Positions 16,595 through 27,449 of a stretch of 64,000 nucleotides of DNA are shown here, one piece after another; within the stretch, counting starts at the first letter, position 1, and the number at the start of each line of letters is the position of its first letter. Source of the DNA: Chitinophaga oryziterrae (lineage in GTDB: Bacteria; Bacteroidota; Bacteroidia; Chitinophagales; Chitinophagaceae); assembly GCF_009758125.1 (NCBI RefSeq), contig NZ_WRXO01000011.1, forward strand, positions 1-64,000. The letters are read 5' to 3'. The notes under the pieces were generated by a model. That model saw only the letters and a list, made by a program, of their open reading frames with translations. It did not search any database and was not told the origin of the DNA. The position numbers and the translations under genes were made by a program.

Positions 16595-19500
16595 ATGAGA
16601 TTATTTCTACCTAAATGTTTAGGCATTACCATACTGTTTTGCCTATACAGCATTTTTTTATCAGCTCAAACAGGCCCTGCCGGTGTAAATAGCGGAGCCG
16701 TTTTGTGGCTGGACGCTTCCGATGTAAACGCAGGTGGAACAGCACCAACTATTGGGAATACTGTTTCTACCTGGCTGGACAAATCGGGCAGCGCGCATAA
16801 TGCTACATCAACGGGTACCAATACTGCAATATATACAAGTGGGGGCGCCAATAGTTTACCGGTTATACATTTTAACAGAACTTCTTCTGGTTCGGGTACA
16901 GGTTTTACCGTGAATGGACTGGATATCAGGGCGGTTACTTCTCCGGAAGTAACAATCTTTGCTGTATACCGCCAGGGAACCAATGACGGTAATAACCAGG
17001 CTGTTTGGGGTAATGATAATGGAAGTCAGCAACGTTTCTTTAATTCCAAATGGAGTACAGGGACCACAGACGGTAGCTTATCGACGGGGGGGACCGCATC
17101 GGTCATAACCGGGGCTTCCACCGTTGGGGAAACGAGGCTGGTTACCGGGGTGTATAGTGGCCTGGTCACGGCCGGGGTCAATACAGGTGCCAGTAATGCT
17201 TCCGCTGTATATATCAATGGAAAGAAATTGTCTGCATTTACCGATATGACTGCTGCCTCCAGCGGTCAATCTGTTTTTAAGATAGGCCTGGACGGGGATG
17301 ATAACTATTTCAACGGGGATATAAGTGAAATTGTGGTCTATAACCGCAAACTCACTGATTGTGAGCTGGAAACAGTGAACAGGTACCTGGCCGATAAATA
17401 TGGGATCGATTTTAGTAATATCGGCTCTTATTATTCATTAGGCGCTCCTATCAATAACAATATCAATGGTATAGGTAAACCAGCATCCGCATGTTCCGGT
17501 AACCCTACCATTACAAGTGCCAGCAGTGGTATCGCTATTGTAAGCAACCCGTCTTCAGTTTCTGCAGGTGCGGTACTTACATTTGCCAATGACGGTGCAG
17601 GCTATGGTGTTTCTTTGGAAACACCCCCTGCTTATAATTCCCGCCTCACACAAATATGGAGGGCGGACCTTACAGGTATTGTAGGTACAGTAGATATCTG
17701 TTTTAACCTGGAAGGGTTAGGGATCGATGAATCGAATTCTGCCAATTTTGCTTTACTAATAGATAAAGATGGCAACTTTAGCGATGCCAGTATTGTAAGT
17801 TCAGGCGTGAGTGTATTTGGAGACAGGGTATGTATCTCTGGTGTAAGTCTTACAAAAGGGGATTACTTTACGCTGGCTACCTCAGCGCCAGGTGCTACCG
17901 CTGCTTCAGTTACTTCTTCCAATGAGGGTAAAGTGCAGCTTTCTGCTTTTACAACAGCTACTGTAATAGATAACCAGATCCTGGTAAAAGGAAGTGCGAC
18001 CATTACTAACGGACGTGTATATATTGATACCGGCTTTGTTGCCAATGATGTAATAGGATGGGGTACTTTACCTACTGGTGTAACAGGGGCATACAGTACG
18101 GCTACCGGTATCGCAACTTTCACGGGAACAGCTACCCCTGCCCAATGGCAGGCTTTCTACAGAACAGTGACCTTCAGAACAACCAGTGGTAATCTTTCAG
18201 ACAGGGTGATCCGCTTTGTACTGGGCAGTGTCGTTACGTTAACTGTAGGTTCCAAACCACATTATTATGAAGCAGTTACAACTGCTGTAAACTGGGCCAA
18301 CGCAAAAACAGCCGCTGCCGCCAAAACACTCTATGGTATGCAGGGGTACCTGGCAACAGTTACTTCCCAGGCAGAAAATGATTACATAAGAGCAAAACTG
18401 GCCTCTACCGGCTGGATAGGTGCAACAGATAATTACCTGGAAGTGAATGCTGCCAAAGGCAGTACTTTATATGCTAACCAGGCAGCGGCAGATGGTCATT
18501 ACTTTTGGGTAACCGGTCCTGAAAAAGGAACGGCCATTTCCAACGGTCTTAACAACCCGGTTGCAGTAGCGGGCGCTTACATGAACTGGAACAGCGGTGA
18601 ACCAAATAATTATCAGGGAACCAATGAACAGTATGTTCAGCTGAACACCCTGTTATGGAACGACCTTCCCCTCAGTTCTACGCTGGGGTACGTAATTGAA
18701 TATGGCGGATATCCAAGTGATTCCGTAATGAATATTGATTACAGCAGAGTGGTGAGAAATGCTCCGGCAGGACCAGTGTTTACTACTATTACTAATGACA
18801 ATGGTTCAAGTACCACTGATAAGATTACCAGTGATTCTACCCTGATTATAAAAGGTACCGGTCCTGGAAATGCACTCATTACAGTATATATTGAGGATAT
18901 TGGTGTGATAGGCACCACAACCGCTAACGGCGGCGGCGCATGGACCTTTGATTATACCGGCACTATCCTGAAAGATGGGACTTATAACTTTACTGCAACC
19001 AGTACGGTTTCTTCTGTAGTAAGCGCTATGAGTGCGGTATTCCAGGTAACTGTAGACCGTACTGCTCCTGCTAAACCTGGTACACCAGCATTGGCATCCG
19101 GTTCTGCTGCTGCTACTAATACAACAACACCTGCATTAACAGGTTCTGCTGAACCAGGATCTGTGGTAACTATATATGTAGATGGTGTATCGAAAGGTAC
19201 TGTAACAACAGATGCCACCGGTAAATGGACTTTTACTTCTCCCGCTTTAACGGTAGCCACACATTCTATTACAGTTACCGCAACCGATGTTGCAGGGAAC
19301 ATAAGTGTTTCCAGCGATGCCTTTGTATTAAAGGTAGATCTGACGGCACCGGCTACTCCTCCGGCTCCAACATTGGTAGGCGGTGTTGCTGGTGTAATCG
19401 GTAGTGCAACTCCAACTATTAAAGGTACTGCGGAAGCAAACAGCATGGTACTCATCATTAAGGATGGTACGTTGATAGATTCTGTTGCTGCCGATGCTAC

Positions 19501-22500
19501 CGGGAATTACACGTATACATTTGTTACCCCTTTGCCAGAAGCTACTTACAGCATTACCGTAAAAGCAAGGGATGCTGCCAGTAACTTAAGCGCTGCAAGT
19601 GCTGCATTAAGTATAAAAGTTGACATCACTCCGCCTGCTACTCCTGCTGTACCCATACTGGTAGGTGGTAATAATGGCGTGACGAATAACAACAAGCCAA
19701 CTATCAAGGGGACTGCAGATCCAAATACTACAGTCATCATATTTAATAATGGTGTGGCAGTTGATTCTGTTCTTGCAGATGCAAGTGGTAATTATACTTA
19801 TACACCTCCGGCAGCTGCACCGGATGGTACTTACACCGTTACAGTAAAGGCGAAGGATGCAGTTGGCAATGTGAGCGGCGCAAGTCCTGCATTGACGATC
19901 ACCATTGATACCGGTATACCTATTACACCAACAGTACCTGTGCTGGTGGGTGGTAACAATGGTTATATTGGTACCAGCACACCTACTATTACTGGTGCGG
20001 CAGAAGCTAATTCCAAAGTATACATTTATAAAAATGGTACAGTTCTCGATTCTGTAATCGCAGATGCCAGTGGCAATTATACTTATACATTCTTAGTACC
20101 ATTGCCTGATGCTACATACAGTATTGCGGTGAAGGATAAAGATGCAGCAGGAAATGTGAGTGCATTTAGTCCGGTATTAAGTATTAAAGTTGATACAACT
20201 AAACCAGCTACACCATCTGTACCGGTTAAAGTAAGTGGTAATGATAAACCAGTTATCTCAGGAGTAGCAGAAGCAAACAGCACCGTAACTATTTATAGTG
20301 ATGGTGTGTCTATAGGCACTACAACCGCAAATGCTTCCGGTAATTATACTTATACATTTACTACTTCACTGACAGATGGTACACATGCGATTACCGTAAC
20401 TGCCACCGATGCAGCGGGTAACGTGAGTACTGCCAGCCCTGCATTGAATGTACTGGTAGATACAACTAAGCCAACTACACCAGCAGCACCGGTTAAAGTA
20501 AGTGGTAATGATAAACCAGTTATCTCAGGTGTGGCCGAAGCAAACAGCACCGTAACTATTTATAGTGATGGTGTGTCAATAGGCGCTACAACCGCAGATG
20601 CTTCCGGTAACTATACTTATACCTTCACTACTTCACTGACAGATGGTACACATGCGATTACCGTAACTGCCACCGATGCAGCGGGTAACGTAAGTACTGC
20701 CAGCCCTGCATTGAACGTAACAGTTGATACAACTAAACCCACTACGCCGACAGCTCCTATTAAAGTAAGTGGTAATGATAAACCAGTTATCTCAGGCGTG
20801 GCCGAAGCAAACAGCACCGTAACTATTTATAGTGATGGTGTATCAGTAGGCACAACTACTGCAGATGCTTCCGGTAATTATACTTATACCTTCACCACTT
20901 CACTGACAGATGGTACACATGCGATTACCGTAACTGCTACCGATGCAACAGGTAACGTAAGTGATGCTAGTGCAGCATTAACTGTAACAGTAGATACAAC
21001 TAAACCAGTTACACCGGCCGCACCTGTGAAAGTAAGTGGTAATGATAAACCAGTTATCACAGGGGTAGCCGAAGCAAACAGCACCGTAACTATTTATAGT
21101 GATGGTGTATCTGTAGGCACAGCTACGGCAGATGCTTCCGGTAATTATACTTATACATTTACTACTTCACTGACAGATGGTACACATGCGATTACCGTAA
21201 CGGCTACCGATGCAACAGGTAACGTGAGTGATGCTAGTGCAGCATTAACTGTAATAGTCGATACAACTAAACCAGTTACACCGGCCGCACCTGTTAAAGT
21301 AAGTGGTAATGATAAACCAGTTATCACAGGGGTAGCAGAAGCTAACAGCACGGTAACTATCTATAGTGATGGTGTATCAGTAGGCACAACTACTGCAGAT
21401 GCTTCCGGTAACTATACTTATACCTTCACTACTTCACTGACAGATGGTACACATGCTATTACTGTAACTGCTACCGATGCAGCAGGTAACGTAAGTACTG
21501 CCAGCCCTGCATTGAATGTGACAGTTGATACAACTAAGCCAACTACACCAGCCGCACCGGTTAAAGTAAGTGGTAATGATAAACCCGTTATCACAGGGGT
21601 AGCCGAAGCAAACAGCACGGTAACTATTTACAGTGATGGTGTATCAGTAGGAACTACTACCGCAGATGCTTCCGGTAATTATACTTATACCTTCACCACT
21701 TCACTGACAGATGGTACACATGCGATTACCGTAACTGCTACCGATGCAACAGGTAACGTAAGTGATGCTAGTGCAGCATTAACTGTAACAGTTGATACAA
21801 CTAAACCAGCTACACCATCTGCACCGGTTAAAGTAAGTGGTAATGATAAACCAGTTATCTCAGGGGTAGCCGAAGCAAACAGCACGGTAACTATTTATAG
21901 TGATGGTGTATCTGTAGGCACAGCTACGGCAGATGCTTCCGGTAATTATACTTATACATTTACTACTTCACTGACAGATGGTACACATGCCATTACTGTA
22001 ACTGCTACCGATGCAACAGGTAACGTGAGTGATGTTAGTGCAGCATTAACTGTAATAGTTGATACAACTAAACCAGTTACACCGGCCGCACCGGTTAAAG
22101 TAAGTGGTAATGATAAACCAGTTATCACAGGCGTAGCAGAAGCAAACAGCACCGTAACGATCTATAGTGATGGAGTGTCAGTAGGAACTACTACTGCAGA
22201 TGCTTCCGGTAATTATACTTATACTTTCACCACTTCACTGACAGATGGTACACATGCGATTACCGTAACTGCTACCGATGCAACAGGTAACGTAAGTACT
22301 GCCAGCCCTGCATTGAATGTAACAGTTGATACAACTAAACCAACTACACCAGCCGCACCTGTGAAAGTAAGTGGTAATGATAAACCAGTTATCTCAGGCG
22401 TGGCCGAAGCAAACAGCACGGTAACTATTTATAGTGATGGTGTATCTGTAGGCACAGCTACGGCAGATGCTTCCGGTAATTATACTTATACATTTACTAC

Positions 22501-25500
22501 TTCACTGACAGATGGTACACATGCCATTACTGTAACTGCTACCGATGCAACAGGTAACGTGAGTGATGTTAGTGCAGCATTAACTGTAATAGTTGATACA
22601 ACTAAACCAGTTACACCGGCCGCACCGGTTAAAGTAAGTGGTAATGATAAACCAGTTATCACAGGCGTAGCAGAAGCAAACAGCACCGTAACGATCTATA
22701 GTGATGGAGTGTCAGTAGGAACTACTACTGCAGATGCTTCCGGTAATTATACTTATACTTTCACTACTTCACTGACAGATGGTACACATGCGATTACCGT
22801 AACAGCCACCGATGCAACAGGTAACGTAAGTACTGCCAGCCCTGCATTGAATGTACTGGTAGACACAACTAAACCATCTACACCAGCGACCCCTGTACTG
22901 GTAGGTGGTAACAATGGTGTGATCAATACAAATAAACCGACGATTAAGGGTGTAGCAGAAGCGAATGCGACTGTCATCATCTTTAAAGGTGGAACCGCTA
23001 TTGATTCCGTAACTGCAGATGCCAGTGGTAATTACACCTACACATTTGTAACGGCTTTACCTGATGGTACTTACAGCATTACTGTAAAAGCTAAAGATGC
23101 AACTGGTAATGTAAGTGCAGCAAGTCCTGCGTTGAGCATCACAGTAGATACGACCAAACCATCTGCACCAGCTGCACCAACATTGGTAGGCGGTAACAAT
23201 GGTTTGATCAATGATGCTACACCGGATATTAAAGGAGTAGCAGAAGCAAACAGCACAGTAACGATTTATAGCGATGGGGTAGCGGTTGGTACTACAACAG
23301 CAGATGCCAGCGGTAATTATACTTATACATTCCCGGCTAACTTAACAGATGGTGCGCACGCGATCACTGTTACAGCTACAGATGCAGCGGGTAATGTAAG
23401 TGCTGCGAGTGCTGCATTGAATATTACCATAGATACTGTTAAACCGGTTACACCGGCCGCACCGGTACTGGTAAGTGGTATTAACGGTATAACGACCGAT
23501 GCTACTCCGGATATTACAGGAGCAGCAAGTGTTAACAACACGATCAATATCTATAGCGATGGTATATGGGTAGGTCTTACTACTACAGATGCCAGCGGTA
23601 ATTATGCCTATACATTTATCACTACACTGGCAGACGGTGCACATGCCATTACTGTTACTGCTACAGATGCAGCAGGGAATGTAAGCGCATTCAGTCCTGC
23701 ATTAAATATTAAGGTAGATACACAGAAACCATCCACACCAGCAGCTCCGCTACTGGTAGGTGGAACAAATGGTATTGTTATTACCAGTAAGCCAACGATC
23801 AAAGGAACAGCAGAAGCAAATGCTACTGTCATCATCTATAAAGGTGGTACCGTACTGGATTCTGTGACGGCCGATGCAAGCGGTAATTATACTTACACAT
23901 TCGTAACAGCCCTGGCGGATGGTACTTACAGTGTTACCGTGAAGGCGAAGGATGCCGCAGGTAATACCAGCGGAATGAGCCCTGCCCTGAGCTTTACAGT
24001 AGATACTACCACACCGGTTACACCGGCCGCTCCTGTACTGGTGGGTGGTAATAATGGTGTAACCAACGACGCTACACCGGATATTACCGGTAAGGCAGAA
24101 GCTAACAGCACCGTAAGCATTTACCTGGATGGGGTGAAAGTGGGTACTGCTACCGCAGATGCCAGCGGTAATTATACGTATACATTTACAGCAGCCCTGG
24201 CGGATGGCGCTCATGCTATCACGGTAACGGCAACTGATGCCGGTGGTAACGTAAGTGGTTTCAGTCCTGCATTGAACATCACCGTTGATGCCTCTGCTCC
24301 GGCTACACCGCCAGCTCCTGTATTGGTAAGTGGCAGCAATAACAAAACAACGGACCCTACTCCTGATATCAGGGGAACCGCAGCTGCCAACAGCACCATC
24401 ACCATTTACAGTGATAACGTAAAAGCAGGTACTGCTACTACAGATGCCAGCGGTAATTACACCTTTACATTTGTAAATGATCTGCTGGATGGTACCCGCA
24501 GTATTACAGTAACAGCCACCGATGGTGCAGGTAATGTAAGTCCTGCCAGTCCTGCATTGAGCATTGTGATAGATGCACATGCCCCGGGCAAACCAACAGC
24601 GCCGGTATTAATGAGCGGATCGAATAATATTACCAATGATGCCACTCCGGATATCGCGGGTAAAGCAGAAGCAAACAGTACCGTGACTATCTATAATGAC
24701 GGTGTTGTAGTGGGTACTGCTATCGTGGATGCCAGTGGAAATTATACCTATACTTTTACTACTGCACTGGAAGACGGTTCTCATGTGGTAACGGTAACGG
24801 CTACGGATGACGCAGGTAATGTAAGTCCTGCCAGTCCTGCACTGAACTTCTCCTTAGATACACATGCACCGGGTACGCCAACAGCACCGGTATTAGCAGG
24901 TACCAGCGATTATCTTACCAATAACGCTAAACCAACGGTTACCGGTAAAGCTGAACCAAACAGTATCGTTACAATTTATGCTGATGGTGTGGCTGCTGGT
25001 ACTGCCCAGGTGGATGCCAACGGTAATTATACTTTCACTTTCCCGGCGGCATTGACTGATGGGGCACATGCGATCACTGCAAGGGCTACGGACCAGGCAG
25101 GTAACAGTAGTGAATCAGCCAGTCCTGCATTGAATATTGTAATAGATACCAAACCACCGGCAACTCCGTACACACCTGTACTGGTAGATGCTGTGGTGAA
25201 TGGTGTAGTCCCTAATGGTAAGCCAACTGTAACAGGTACGGTAGATCCGAATACGACGGTGACTATCTACGACAATGGGGTAGCAGTGGGTACTACCAAA
25301 GCAGACAGCACCGGTAAATGGACTTATACATTTGAGACACCGCTCTCCAATGCGGCGCATGCGGTTACTGTAACGGCAACAGATGCTGCGGGTAATGTCA
25401 GCGCCACCAGCCCTGCATTAAACTTCACCATTGATGCACATACTCCGGATATTCCGCTGCCTCCAAGACTGCCAGGTGTTAATGGTAAAACAAACACAAC

Positions 25501-26269
25501 GACACCAAATATTACCGGTCAGGGTGAACCTGGTACACTGATCACCATCTACACAGATGGTACGAAGAGTGGTACTGCGATGGTAGATGCAAATGGAAAC
25601 TGGACTTACAAGTACAATCCGCCATTATCAGAATCTGCGCATAACATCTATGTAACGGCATCAAAAGCTGATGGTACTTATGAAAGCGGACATAGTGAAA
25701 CGGTTATATTAACTGTTACGCTGAAAGGGCCTACTGTTGTCCTTACCTCCAATGCCAGTGCAGGGGCTATTGTGAACAGCACCTTAACGGTAACTGTCAC
25801 CTTCTCCGATGCAGTGAGTGGATTCAGTTGGGATGATGTGGTGGTGACGAACGGTAAAGTAACCGGCTTCACACAGGTATCTTCGGGTATTTACCAGATA
25901 CTGGTTACCTCTGCGGAGAATGGCATCGTAACAATAGAAGTCCCTACCGCTGCGGCAGTTGATATTATCGGTAACGGCAACGTTGCGTCAGATATCTTAT
26001 CTATCAATATGAAGCCAACGGAGGGTATTGCACAGGTATATCCAATGCCTGCTACAGAAGTGATGAATGTACGTTTCTCTGGGATCTACAATGCGAAAGG
26101 ATTGGTGAGCCTGACGAATATGGCGGGACAGGTTTTAATGAACCAGCCGGTCACTATCAAGAATGGTGTAGTAGGACTGAATGTACAAAGATTACCGGGT
26201 GGTACTTATGTATTACTGGTGACTGTGAAGGATGCAACTTATAATATGACAGTTGTTATAGCGAGATAA
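16595..26269 (+). CDS. Giant T9SS-exported adhesin: LamG-like, C-type-lectin-like and about 25 Ig-like repeats
   Basis: At 3,224 residues this is the largest protein in the window. Order: signal peptide (about 1-25), a LamG/concanavalin-like domain (about 30-270, LWLDASDVNAGG), a spacer, a C-type-lectin-like domain (about 548-707, with WIGATDNY, WNSGEPNNYQG and WNDLP), then about 25 bacterial Ig-like units (about 728-3045) of the pattern TPAAPVLVGGNNG..TPDITG..EANSTVTIY..ADASGNYTYTF..DGTHAITVTATDAAGNVS. A different Ig-like domain (about 3047-3140) and a T9SS type A sorting domain (about 3145-3224, YPMPATEVMNV to the end) close it. Repeats 6-15 (residues 1199-2088) are nearly identical 89-residue copies. 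The likely role is a surface adhesin or filament binding carbohydrate. PorV-like and sprA genes in the window fit its export route. Confidence 0.9.
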   Translation: MRLFLPKCLGITILFCLYSIFLSAQTGPAGVNSGAVLWLDASDVNAGGTAPTIGNTVSTWLDKSGSAHNATSTGTNTAIYTSGGANSLPVIHFNRTSSGSGTGFTVNGLDIRAVTSPEVTIFAVYRQGTNDGNNQAVWGNDNGSQQRFFNSKWSTGTTDGSLSTGGTASVITGASTVGETRLVTGVYSGLVTAGVNTGASNASAVYINGKKLSAFTDMTAASSGQSVFKIGLDGDDNYFNGDISEIVVYNRKLTDCELETVNRYLADKYGIDFSNIGSYYSLGAPINNNINGIGKPASACSGNPTITSASSGIAIVSNPSSVSAGAVLTFANDGAGYGVSLETPPAYNSRLTQIWRADLTGIVGTVDICFNLEGLGIDESNSANFALLIDKDGNFSDASIVSSGVSVFGDRVCISGVSLTKGDYFTLATSAPGATAASVTSSNEGKVQLSAFTTATVIDNQILVKGSATITNGRVYIDTGFVANDVIGWGTLPTGVTGAYSTATGIATFTGTATPAQWQAFYRTVTFRTTSGNLSDRVIRFVLGSVVTLTVGSKPHYYEAVTTAVNWANAKTAAAAKTLYGMQGYLATVTSQAENDYIRAKLASTGWIGATDNYLEVNAAKGSTLYANQAAADGHYFWVTGPEKGTAISNGLNNPVAVAGAYMNWNSGEPNNYQGTNEQYVQLNTLLWNDLPLSSTLGYVIEYGGYPSDSVMNIDYSRVVRNAPAGPVFTTITNDNGSSTTDKITSDSTLIIKGTGPGNALITVYIEDIGVIGTTTANGGGAWTFDYTGTILKDGTYNFTATSTVSSVVSAMSAVFQVTVDRTAPAKPGTPALASGSAAATNTTTPALTGSAEPGSVVTIYVDGVSKGTVTTDATGKWTFTSPALTVATHSITVTATDVAGNISVSSDAFVLKVDLTAPATPPAPTLVGGVAGVIGSATPTIKGTAEANSMVLIIKDGTLIDSVAADATGNYTYTFVTPLPEATYSITVKARDAASNLSAASAALSIKVDITPPATPAVPILVGGNNGVTNNNKPTIKGTADPNTTVIIFNNGVAVDSVLADASGNYTYTPPAAAPDGTYTVTVKAKDAVGNVSGASPALTITIDTGIPITPTVPVLVGGNNGYIGTSTPTITGAAEANSKVYIYKNGTVLDSVIADASGNYTYTFLVPLPDATYSIAVKDKDAAGNVSAFSPVLSIKVDTTKPATPSVPVKVSGNDKPVISGVAEANSTVTIYSDGVSIGTTTANASGNYTYTFTTSLTDGTHAITVTATDAAGNVSTASPALNVLVDTTKPTTPAAPVKVSGNDKPVISGVAEANSTVTIYSDGVSIGATTADASGNYTYTFTTSLTDGTHAITVTATDAAGNVSTASPALNVTVDTTKPTTPTAPIKVSGNDKPVISGVAEANSTVTIYSDGVSVGTTTADASGNYTYTFTTSLTDGTHAITVTATDATGNVSDASAALTVTVDTTKPVTPAAPVKVSGNDKPVITGVAEANSTVTIYSDGVSVGTATADASGNYTYTFTTSLTDGTHAITVTATDATGNVSDASAALTVIVDTTKPVTPAAPVKVSGNDKPVITGVAEANSTVTIYSDGVSVGTTTADASGNYTYTFTTSLTDGTHAITVTATDAAGNVSTASPALNVTVDTTKPTTPAAPVKVSGNDKPVITGVAEANSTVTIYSDGVSVGTTTADASGNYTYTFTTSLTDGTHAITVTATDATGNVSDASAALTVTVDTTKPATPSAPVKVSGNDKPVISGVAEANSTVTIYSDGVSVGTATADASGNYTYTFTTSLTDGTHAITVTATDATGNVSDVSAALTVIVDTTKPVTPAAPVKVSGNDKPVITGVAEANSTVTIYSDGVSVGTTTADASGNYTYTFTTSLTDGTHAITVTATDATGNVSTASPALNVTVDTTKPTTPAAPVKVSGNDKPVISGVAEANSTVTIYSDGVSVGTATADASGNYTYTFTTSLTDGTHAITVTATDATGNVSDVSAALTVIVDTTKPVTPAAPVKVSGNDKPVITGVAEANSTVTIYSDGVSVGTTTADASGNYTYTFTTSLTDGTHAITVTATDATGNVSTASPALNVLVDTTKPSTPATPVLVGGNNGVINTNKPTIKGVAEANATVIIFKGGTAIDSVTADASGNYTYTFVTALPDGTYSITVKAKDATGNVSAASPALSITVDTTKPSAPAAPTLVGGNNGLINDATPDIKGVAEANSTVTIYSDGVAVGTTTADASGNYTYTFPANLTDGAHAITVTATDAAGNVSAASAALNITIDTVKPVTPAAPVLVSGINGITTDATPDITGAASVNNTINIYSDGIWVGLTTTDASGNYAYTFITTLADGAHAITVTATDAAGNVSAFSPALNIKVDTQKPSTPAAPLLVGGTNGIVITSKPTIKGTAEANATVIIYKGGTVLDSVTADASGNYTYTFVTALADGTYSVTVKAKDAAGNTSGMSPALSFTVDTTTPVTPAAPVLVGGNNGVTNDATPDITGKAEANSTVSIYLDGVKVGTATADASGNYTYTFTAALADGAHAITVTATDAGGNVSGFSPALNITVDASAPATPPAPVLVSGSNNKTTDPTPDIRGTAAANSTITIYSDNVKAGTATTDASGNYTFTFVNDLLDGTRSITVTATDGAGNVSPASPALSIVIDAHAPGKPTAPVLMSGSNNITNDATPDIAGKAEANSTVTIYNDGVVVGTAIVDASGNYTYTFTTALEDGSHVVTVTATDDAGNVSPASPALNFSLDTHAPGTPTAPVLAGTSDYLTNNAKPTVTGKAEPNSIVTIYADGVAAGTAQVDANGNYTFTFPAALTDGAHAITARATDQAGNSSESASPALNIVIDTKPPATPYTPVLVDAVVNGVVPNGKPTVTGTVDPNTTVTIYDNGVAVGTTKADSTGKWTYTFETPLSNAAHAVTVTATDAAGNVSATSPALNFTIDAHTPDIPLPPRLPGVNGKTNTTTPNITGQGEPGTLITIYTDGTKSGTAMVDANGNWTYKYNPPLSESAHNIYVTASKADGTYESGHSETVILTVTLKGPTVVLTSNASAGAIVNSTLTVTVTFSDAVSGFSWDDVVVTNGKVTGFTQVSSGIYQILVTSAENGIVTIEVPTAAAVDIIGNGNVASDILSINMKPTEGIAQVYPMPATEVMNVRFSGIYNAKGLVSLTNMAGQVLMNQPVTIKNGVVGLNVQRLPGGTYVLLVTVKDATYNMTVVIAR
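20189..22858 (+). repeat. Ten tandem 267-bp repeats inside the giant adhesin gene
   Basis: Ten head-to-tail copies of exactly 267 bp (89 codons) run from the VDTTKP codons at 20189 to 22858. They lack the VGGNNG-type loop of the flanking Ig units. Copies 7-8 and 9-10 are almost identical over more than 450 bp (from about 21878 and 22412), giving a 534-bp higher-order period. Near-identity including third codon positions indicates recent homogenisation or expansion. Copy number is likely to vary between strains and could be misassembled. Confidence 0.93.
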
Positions 26270-26277
26270 AGAGAGTT

Positions 26278-26307
26278 GTCCCGGCAATGAATATTGCCGG
26301 GACTTTT
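26278..26307 (+). terminator. Terminator after the giant adhesin gene
   Basis: GTCCCGGCAAT (26278-26288) pairs perfectly with ATTGCCGGGAC (26293-26303) over a 4-base loop and is followed by TTTT. It sits between the adhesin stop codon and the porV-like start, so the second gene is either transcribed by partial readthrough or from its own promoter. Confidence 0.8.
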
Positions 26308-26327
26308 AAAGAAAACAAATTTATCAG

Positions 26328-27449
26328 ATGAGACAATTTTCTTTCCTGGCCATTTTATTTGTGATGTGGGTGCCGGCAATGATCCAGGCACAGGATTTTA
26401 GCAAAATCCTGAATGTTGCTTCATCAGCAGCACCTTTTCTGCGGATTTCTCCGGATGCACGGGCAGGAGGGATGGGGGAAGCAGGCATTGCTACCTCTCC
26501 CGATGCGAATGCCTCTTTTTATAATCTTTCCAAAGTTGTATTTAATACGGCTCCCAATGCAGTAGCGGCAAGTTACACACCCTGGTTAAGAAGTATCAGC
26601 AGTAATATTTACCTGGCTACTATATCCGGTTATCACAAACTGGACGATATGCAGGCTGTCAGCGCTTCATTACGGTATTTTAGTCTGGGTAACCTGCAGT
26701 TTTCCGATGCTTCGGGCAATATGCTTGGGAGTTCTCATCCCAGGGAGTTTTCATTCGAAGGAGGATATTCACGTAAACTGAGTGATAAATTCAGCATAGC
26801 CCTGGCAGCCCGTTTTATTAATTCCAAGTTAGCCAGCGGAGCTGCAAATAACTCATTAACGACCTATAAAGCAGGTAATGCTTTCGGTGTGGATATCTCT
26901 GCATTTTATACCGATCTGGATGAAACCGGGAAAGGATATGCATTCGGCGCTACGCTTACCAACCTGGGATCCAGGGTAAATTACAGCAGTAACACTACGT
27001 CCAAAGAATTCCTTCCTGCTAATTTAGGGTTGGGAGCATCTTATATGATGCCGCTGGATGATCAGAAAAGCAAGTTCCAGTTTGCGCTGGACATCAACAA
27101 GCTGCTGACACCAGTGCCTCCCACAGATTCTGCTGGTATTGCTGAATATTATAAAGGCAGTGTAGTGTCCAGCTATTTCAAGTCTTTCGGCGGAGACAAT
27201 GGTGGCCTGAAGGCTTTCCAGTTTTCATTGGGAACAGAATACAGTTATAATAATGAATTTTTTATAAGAGCAGGTTATTTCTATGAAGATAAATATCATG
27301 GCGGCCGTAACTACCTCACTACAGGAGTCGGTTACAAATATCAAACTGCCATGTTTAATATCGCTTATGTAGTGCCTTCGGGCAGCGGTATTACAAAAAG
27401 TCCACTATCCAATACACTCCGATTTGGAGTAACTGTTACCATTCCATAA
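26328..27449 (+). CDS. PorV-family T9SS outer-membrane beta-barrel protein
   Basis: This 373-residue protein has a signal peptide ending MIQAQ (about residue 22), then the PorV/LptO-like block FLRISPDARAGGMGEAGIA (about 37-55) and a barrel of the FadL type ending in LRFGVTVTIP. PorV shuttles T9SS substrates from the SprA translocon to the attachment complex and recognises their C-terminal sorting domains. The core porV gene usually lies next to porU, which is absent here. Placement 58 bases after a giant T9SS substrate suggests a dedicated paralogue, though it could be the only PorV of this genome. It could also be classed in the related PorQ group. Confidence 0.85.
   Translation: MRQFSFLAILFVMWVPAMIQAQDFSKILNVASSAAPFLRISPDARAGGMGEAGIATSPDANASFYNLSKVVFNTAPNAVAASYTPWLRSISSNIYLATISGYHKLDDMQAVSASLRYFSLGNLQFSDASGNMLGSSHPREFSFEGGYSRKLSDKFSIALAARFINSKLASGAANNSLTTYKAGNAFGVDISAFYTDLDETGKGYAFGATLTNLGSRVNYSSNTTSKEFLPANLGLGASYMMPLDDQKSKFQFALDINKLLTPVPPTDSAGIAEYYKGSVVSSYFKSFGGDNGGLKAFQFSLGTEYSYNNEFFIRAGYFYEDKYHGGRNYLTTGVGYKYQTAMFNIAYVVPSGSGITKSPLSNTLRFGVTVTIP

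Noticed and set aside
20189..22858. CRISPR-like regular repeats
   Set aside because: The period is 267 bp, the units are coding and in frame, and there are no short repeats with unique spacers.
16666..25872. Many long minus-strand frames opposite the giant adhesin, repeated every 267 bases
   Set aside because: They are the antisense reading of the Thr/Ala/Gly/Val-rich repeats and share their period; no independent coding evidence.
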